A DNA stretch of 64,000 nt from Flavobacteriales bacterium UBA4110. Lineage in GTDB: Bacteria; Bacteroidota; Bacteroidia; Flavobacteriales; Weeksellaceae. Of this stretch, positions 60,314 through 64,000 are shown piece after piece. The stretch is from the NCBI GenBank assembly GCA_002383165.1, contig DFXK01000009.1, forward strand, positions 28,773-92,772, read 5' to 3'. Within the stretch, counting starts at the first letter, position 1; the number at the start of each line of letters is the position of its first letter. A program made the position numbers and the translations under genes. The notes below the pieces were generated by a model that saw only the letters and a list, made by a program, of their open reading frames with translations, did not search any database and had not been told where the DNA came from.

Positions 60314-61537
60314 TCATTTCTTGCCAAGTTGTTTGTTCATCATTATCACAAAAATCAGTAATAGTGACAATGGAATGAATGAGAGATAAAATGCTTGTTG
60401 TCCCCCAGTTTCTTGAAATACAAATCCTGTTATCATCGAGCCAAGCGTTCCTCCAATTGCAGAGAAAACGACAATAAGACCAGACATAGAACTTTGCAGA
60501 TATTTTGGGATTGATGCAAGAATTACAGAATTGATACTTGGATAAATGGGAGCGAGAAAAATACCCATCATCGGAAAAATATAAACCGCTAAAGGCGCAT
60601 TGAACCAAGTTACATTTTCATCCAAGTGAATATTATGCGTTAATGGTAAAACTAAAAATATACTTAGTGCAAAACAGATAACGCAAAACGAAACAACGTA
60701 TATCCATTTATACTTTCTTGAGAAAAATCCCGAAAGAAATCTTCCCAAAGCAAATGCTCCAGCTAAAACACCTCCAGCTTGAACTGCCATACTTGTCGGA
60801 AGATGAAGAATCTCTTTATAGAAAGTGGGTGTCCAAGTTTGGAAACTCTGTTCTACCAAAACAAATAAAAAGGCACAAATGACGAATAACAAAACTTTCT
60901 TTAGTTTGAATAAGCTGAAACTATTTTTGATATCAGATTTCAAACTTGTATTTTCAATTTTGGCTTCACTTTCATCCAGCTTGGAAAAAGTCAGAATCAC
61001 AAATGAGACAAAGGATATCGTTCCCAAAACCCAATAGGTATTGAGCCAGCTTCTTGATTGTGGATTTTTATCATCGATGAAAATACTAAACAGAACATTC
61101 CCCATCAATACGCCTATCATAAAGAATCCTTCTAAAAATCCCATAATGCTAGAATGCTCTTTATCATTTTCAGAAATGAGCCCAATGGAAGTGAAAACCG
61201 ATATTTTGATAAGCGCAAAGGAAACTCCTACAACACAAAACAAACATTTAAAATACCAAAAAGCATTCGTAAAAGGCATAAGAAAACACATTATAGTTAC
61301 AAGAGCTAATGCGATCAACATAGATTTTTTCAATCCAATCTTGGGAAGAAATGATGCAATCAGAAAAGAACAGATTGCAATGGGTAAATCTTTGAAACCT
61401 TCCAGAATACTAGCTTCAGATTTCGAAATTCCAAAATTTTGTTGAACCTGAAGAATAACTGTTCCCACCGAATTCAAAAGAATGGCAAAAAGGAAATAGT
61501 TCAGGAAAAGGATTACTTTGATATTTAAGTTTCTCAT
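60314..61537 (-). CDS. MFS transporter, probable trehalose/sugar uptake
   Basis: A 407-residue major facilitator with 12 helices, started at the ATG at 61537. The first repeat begins ILFLNYFLFAILLNSVGTVI. A charged inter-domain loop (KLDESEAKIENTSLKSDIKN) divides the two halves, and the second half includes LAGAFALGRFLSGFFSRKYK and VFSAIGGTLGSMITGFVF. It is the first gene of the operon with trehalase, TonB receptor and esterase. The most direct inference is import of trehalose from periplasm to cytoplasm. The -7 box sits 6 nt before its start. Confidence 0.85.
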   Translation of the reverse strand: MRNLNIKVILFLNYFLFAILLNSVGTVILQVQQNFGISKSEASILEGFKDLPIAICSFLIASFLPKIGLKKSMLIALALVTIMCFLMPFTNAFWYFKCLFCVVGVSFALIKISVFTSIGLISENDKEHSSIMGFLEGFFMIGVLMGNVLFSIFIDDKNPQSRSWLNTYWVLGTISFVSFVILTFSKLDESEAKIENTSLKSDIKNSFSLFKLKKVLLFVICAFLFVLVEQSFQTWTPTFYKEILHLPTSMAVQAGGVLAGAFALGRFLSGFFSRKYKWIYVVSFCVICFALSIFLVLPLTHNIHLDENVTWFNAPLAVYIFPMMGIFLAPIYPSINSVILASIPKYLQSSMSGLIVVFSAIGGTLGSMITGFVFQETGGQQAFYLSFIPLSLLLIFVIMMNKQLGKK

Positions 61538-61543
61538 CAATTA

Positions 61544-61551
61544 CAAAATTA
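61544..61551 (-). promoter_or_regulatory. -7 element of the trehalose operon
   Basis: TAATTTTG on the minus strand ends 6 nt before the MFS ATG. No -33 box is evident, consistent with activator dependence. Confidence 0.55.
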
Positions 61552-61566
61552 TCTAGAAACTGTTTA

Positions 61567-61608
61567 CATTAATTTAACACTATAAATCATTAATGACACT
61601 GCATTAAT
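61567..61608. promoter_or_regulatory. Candidate AraC operator repeats
   Basis: The inverted repeat ATTAATG (61589-61595) / CATTAAT (61602-61608) has a 6 nt spacer, and there is a further direct CATTAAT at 61567-61573. They lie in the divergent spacer between araC and the MFS gene, just upstream of the -7 box. Confidence 0.5.
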
Positions 61609-61646
61609 ATAAAATAGTATATTTATCAAAATTATTAATTAATCAA

Positions 61647-62495
61647 ATGAGAGTAAGTTATGAAAATGTTAAGCCAGATGAAAATTCGTCTTTTCGTACG
61701 TTACATATGCATTTTCCTGTGAAGGAATTTCGTTGGGAATATCATTATCATCCCGAACTAGAATTGGTTTGCGTGGTTTCTGGAAGTGGAACACGGCACG
61801 TCGGTTATCACAAAAGTAGTTTTCGTGATGGGGACTTGGTTTTGATTGGTTCTAATATTCCGCACTCGGGATTTGGTCTTAATTCATCCGATCCACACGA
61901 AGAGATCGTTATACAGTTTCGAGAAGAAATCATCCAATTTTCAAAAGATATAGTTGAATTAACAAATCTAAGAAAGATGTTGTCTGTGGCAAAATTCGGA
62001 GTCTTGTTTAGTAGCTCAACAAAAAAAAGAATACTTCCGAAATTACAAGAGATACTCAAAACAAAAAACAATAAAAGATATCTATTATTGCTTAAGCTTT
62101 TGGTAGAACTTTCAGATGAAAAAGATTATGTATTATTGAATAAAGAAGTGATGCCACACACGATTATTTCCAAAAATAAAGAAAGGTTACAATCCATATT
62201 TACGTTTGTAGAAAAGAACTATCAGAAAGAGATTGACATCAATGAAATTGCTGCAATTGTAAATCTTACTTTGCCATCATTTTGCAACTTTTTCAAAAAA
62301 ACAATGAAAATCACTTTTACAGATTTTCTCAATCAATACAGAATTGAAAAAGCATGTCATCATATTCTACAAGGCAAAAGTGTATCAGAAAGCTGTTATA
62401 GTACGGGATATAATAATATTTCTTATTTCAATAGAGCTTTCAAAAAATATGTTGGCAAAACACCTACAGAATTTAATAACGAGATGATAAAATAA
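61647..62495 (+). CDS. AraC-family regulator of the trehalose operon
   Basis: A 282-residue activator with an N-terminal cupin sensor (about 15-95: YHPELELVCVVSGSGTRHVG, SNIPHSGFGL). Its C-terminal part carries two helix-turn-helix motifs (about 180-282: INEIAAIVNLTLPSFCNFFK, then SYFNRAFKKYVGKTPTEFN). It is divergent from the MFS-trehalase operon with a 109 nt spacer containing inverted repeats. The cupin probably senses a sugar. The gene is terminated by a perfect hairpin shared with nusG. Confidence 0.9.
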   Translation: MRVSYENVKPDENSSFRTLHMHFPVKEFRWEYHYHPELELVCVVSGSGTRHVGYHKSSFRDGDLVLIGSNIPHSGFGLNSSDPHEEIVIQFREEIIQFSKDIVELTNLRKMLSVAKFGVLFSSSTKKRILPKLQEILKTKNNKRYLLLLKLLVELSDEKDYVLLNKEVMPHTIISKNKERLQSIFTFVEKNYQKEIDINEIAAIVNLTLPSFCNFFKKTMKITFTDFLNQYRIEKACHHILQGKSVSESCYSTGYNNISYFNRAFKKYVGKTPTEFNNEMIK

Positions 62496-62527
62496 AAAAC
62501 ACCTAAGAAAATTCTTAGGTGTTTTTT
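62494..62527. terminator. Bidirectional terminator between araC and nusG
   Basis: The palindromic stem AAAACACCTAAGAA (62496-62509) / TTCTTAGGTGTTTT (62512-62525) has A/T runs on both sides. It ends the tuf-side unit right after nusG. Confidence 0.93.
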
Positions 62528-62544
62528 ATATTTTGTAAAAGTAA

Positions 62545-63087
62545 TTATACTTTTTCTACTTGCATAAAGCTCAATTCCATTGGTGTTTTTCTTCCGAAGA
62601 TAAGAACCGAAACTTCGATTTTCTTTTTGTCTTCAAGAATCTTTTCAATAGTTCCATTGAAACCGTTGAAAGGACCATCGATTACCTTAACATTTTCTCC
62701 AACAATAAAAGGAATCTCGACATCTGTAGCAAATTCTGAAAGCTCATCCATTCTTCCAAGCATTCTGTTAACCTCAGATTTTCTCATTGGAACAGGTTCT
62801 CCCCCTTTTGTAAGACTTAAAAAAGAAATTACACCCGGAATATTTTTGATTACGTGAGGTACCTCACCAATCAGATTAGCTTCTACCATAAGGTAGCCAG
62901 GATAATAAGGCTTTTCTTTCGGAACCTTTTTACCGTTTCTGATCTGGATTACTTTTTCCATAGGAATCACTACTTGAGTAACATAAGAATCCATACCTAA
63001 TCTGTGGATCTCGTTCTCAATATAGTTCTTAACCTTATTTTCCTGTCCGCTAATAGCTTTCAGCACATACCATTTCATATCGCTCAT
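62545..63087 (-). CDS. nusG: Transcription antitermination factor NusG
   Basis: A 180-residue factor that binds RNA polymerase and Rho or ribosomal S10. The NGN domain has KWYVLKAISGQENKVKNYIE and YYPGYLMVEANL. The KOW domain contains GENVKVIDGPFNGFNGTIEK. It follows secE by 17 nt. Normally rplK comes next; here a terminator and a 7.5 kb island intervene. Confidence 0.97.
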   Translation of the reverse strand: MSDMKWYVLKAISGQENKVKNYIENEIHRLGMDSYVTQVVIPMEKVIQIRNGKKVPKEKPYYPGYLMVEANLIGEVPHVIKNIPGVISFLSLTKGGEPVPMRKSEVNRMLGRMDELSEFATDVEIPFIVGENVKVIDGPFNGFNGTIEKILEDKKKIEVSVLIFGRKTPMELSFMQVEKV

Positions 63088-63104
63088 ATGGAAAGTAATT
63101 TGGA

Positions 63105-63311
63105 TTAGTTGAATAGATTAATAAACGTCGCAATAAAATTCTTGATAGTTACACTAAATAAAGAATCTACTCCAAATGTAAATAAAGCAAGAAGCACAGT
63201 AGTAATAGCTACAACAATTGTAGAAGACTGCAAATCTGGCCATTTAGGCCATTCTACTTTATCTTTAAATTCTGTATAAGAACCTTTTAGAAAACTAATT
63301 AATGAGCTCAT
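63105..63311 (-). CDS. secE: Preprotein translocase subunit SecE
   Basis: A 68-residue single-span membrane protein of the SecYEG channel. The amphipathic helix TEFKDKVEWPKWPDLQSSTI precedes the membrane helix VVAITTVLLALFTFGVDSLF. It is placed between tRNA-Trp and nusG, the conserved order. Length is typical of short bacterial SecE. Confidence 0.95.
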   Translation of the reverse strand: MSSLISFLKGSYTEFKDKVEWPKWPDLQSSTIVVAITTVLLALFTFGVDSLFSVTIKNFIATFINLFN

Positions 63312-63323
63312 ATTTTATTTTTG

Positions 63324-63394
63324 CACGGGCACAAGGATTCGAACCCTGATCAACGGTTTTGGAGACCGGTATCCTACCATTGGACGATGCCCGT
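63324..63394 (-). tRNA. trnW: tRNA-Trp (anticodon CCA)
   Basis: A 71 nt cloverleaf. Acceptor pairs ACGGGCA with TGCCCGT, discriminator G (typical of tRNA-Trp). D stem GTCC/GGAT, anticodon loop CTCCAAA with CCA, T stem CAGGG/CCTTG and loop TTCGAAT. The outermost anticodon-stem pair (C with U) is mismatched. No CCA is encoded. It lies between tuf and secE as in many bacteria. Confidence 0.95.
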
Positions 63395-63395
63395 A

Positions 63396-63437
63396 GATTA
63401 AAAAGTTCCGAAAGCTTCCTTTCGGAACTTTTTATAT
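63396..63437 (-). terminator. Terminator between tuf and tRNA-Trp
   Basis: AGTTCCGAAAG (63404-63414) / CTTTCGGAACT (63419-63429) stem with T-run on the minus strand, only a few nt before the tRNA 5' end. Confidence 0.85.
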
Positions 63438-63446
63438 TTGATTAAA

Positions 63447-64000
63447 TTAGTCTAGGATTTCAGTTACCTGACCAGAACCAACTGTTCTACCACCTTCTCT
63501 GATCGCAAATCTAAGACCTACGTTAAGAGCGATTGGCTGAATTAGTTCTACAGTAATCTCCAAGTTATCACCTGGCATTACCATCTCAACTCCTTCTGGC
63601 AAGAAGATCTCACCTGTAACGTCAGTTGTTCTTACGTAGAACTGAGGACGGTACTTGTTGTGGAATGGAGTGTGACGTCCACCTTCTTCCTTAGAAAGGA
63701 TATAAACAGATGCTTTGAATTTTTTGTGTGGTTTCACAGAATCTTTCTTAGCGATAACCATACCTCTCTTGATGTCAGTTTTTTCAATACCTCTCAACAA
63801 TAGACCTACGTTATCACCAGCTTCACCTCTGTCTAAGATTTTTCTGAACATCTCAACTCCTGTAATAGTAGAAGTCAATTTCTCATCACCCATACCAACG
63901 ATATCAACTGGATCACCAGTGTTGATAACACCAGCCTCGATTCTACCAGTTGCTACAGTACCTCTACCTGTAATAGAGAATACGTCTTCGATTGGCATCA
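63447..64000 (-). CDS. tuf: Elongation factor Tu, C-terminal part (5' end outside window)
   Basis: The 184 visible codons cover domains 2 and 3 of EF-Tu: MPIEDVFSITGRGTVATGRI at the domain 2 start, AGDNVGLLLRGIEKTDIKRG in domain 2, and EEGGRHTPFHNKYRPQFYVR and REGGRTVGSGQVTEI in domain 3. The GTP-binding domain lies beyond the right edge. The minus-strand frame remains open to the last base, so this is truncation by the window, not a defect. It brings aminoacyl-tRNA to the ribosome. Confidence 0.98.
   Translation of the reverse strand, partial: MPIEDVFSITGRGTVATGRIEAGVINTGDPVDIVGMGDEKLTSTITGVEMFRKILDRGEAGDNVGLLLRGIEKTDIKRGMVIAKKDSVKPHKKFKASVYILSKEEGGRHTPFHNKYRPQFYVRTTDVTGEIFLPEGVEMVMPGDNLEITVELIQPIALNVGLRFAIREGGRTVGSGQVTEILD

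Overview
The window is AT-rich chromosomal DNA from a member of the Bacteroidota, most likely a Flavobacteriia of the Chryseobacterium/Epilithonimonas type. The reasons are many promoters with the Bacteroidota -7 element TAnnTTTG (some with a TTTG -33 box 19-20 nt upstream), type IX secretion (T9SS) sorting domains, a TonB-dependent receptor, DUF1573, DUF3467 and DUF4241 proteins, a LytTR two-component pair and Flavobacteriia-type rpoB/rpoC. No insertion sequence, phage gene or CRISPR array was seen. The only window-edge truncation is tuf at the right end.

Region by region. 1-3300: a ParD/ParE-like toxin-antitoxin pair, a Gfo/Idh/MocA oxidoreductase, and a compact candidate restriction-modification pair (a small PD-(D/E)xK-like protein 3 nt upstream of a D12-class adenine methylase). 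3300-10200: 3-hydroxyacyl-CoA dehydrogenase, a polytopic membrane protein, a small acidic protein, a META-domain lipoprotein, a wrecked T9SS beta-propeller gene, a TPR histidine kinase with LytTR regulator, and a J-domain/KTSC protein. 10300-16700: an RND efflux operon (TolC-adaptor-permease) behind a TetR repressor whose promoter is bracketed by operator-like repeats. 16800-26900: RsmB-like methyltransferase, flavin reductase and 2Fe-2S ferredoxin, lipocalin, CbpA/CbpM, YpdA-like reductase, L,D-transpeptidase, aldehyde dehydrogenase, PPK2 and a DUF1573 protein. 27000-39700: valS, DUF4241, PfkB kinase, alpha/beta hydrolase, HD hydrolase, membrane protein, hemB, a T9SS mini-protein, OmpA-type porin, VanZ, zinc alcohol dehydrogenase and a nucleotide pyrophosphatase family phosphodiesterase.

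39800-64000, almost all on the minus strand, is the classical transcription/translation cluster tuf-trnW-secE-nusG-rplK-rplA-rplJ-rplL-rpoB-rpoC, but split in two places. Between nusG and rplK lies a 7.5 kb trehalose-use island (MFS transporter, GH37 trehalase, TonB receptor, secreted esterase, divergent AraC regulator). Between rplL and rpoB lies a 3.7 kb block of three exported proteins. Each housekeeping segment has its own terminators, and rplK and rpoB each have a near-perfect consensus promoter. The rpoB leader is about 290 nt long. Its 5' end is complementary over 10 bases to the loop of a terminator-like hairpin near rpoB, which suggests attenuation.

The best leads are the split housekeeping cluster, the rpoB leader RNA, the nuclease/methylase pair, the esterase-containing trehalose locus, the sorting-domain-only T9SS protein, and the repeated placement of the -7 element only 4-6 nt before start codons (leaderless mRNAs).
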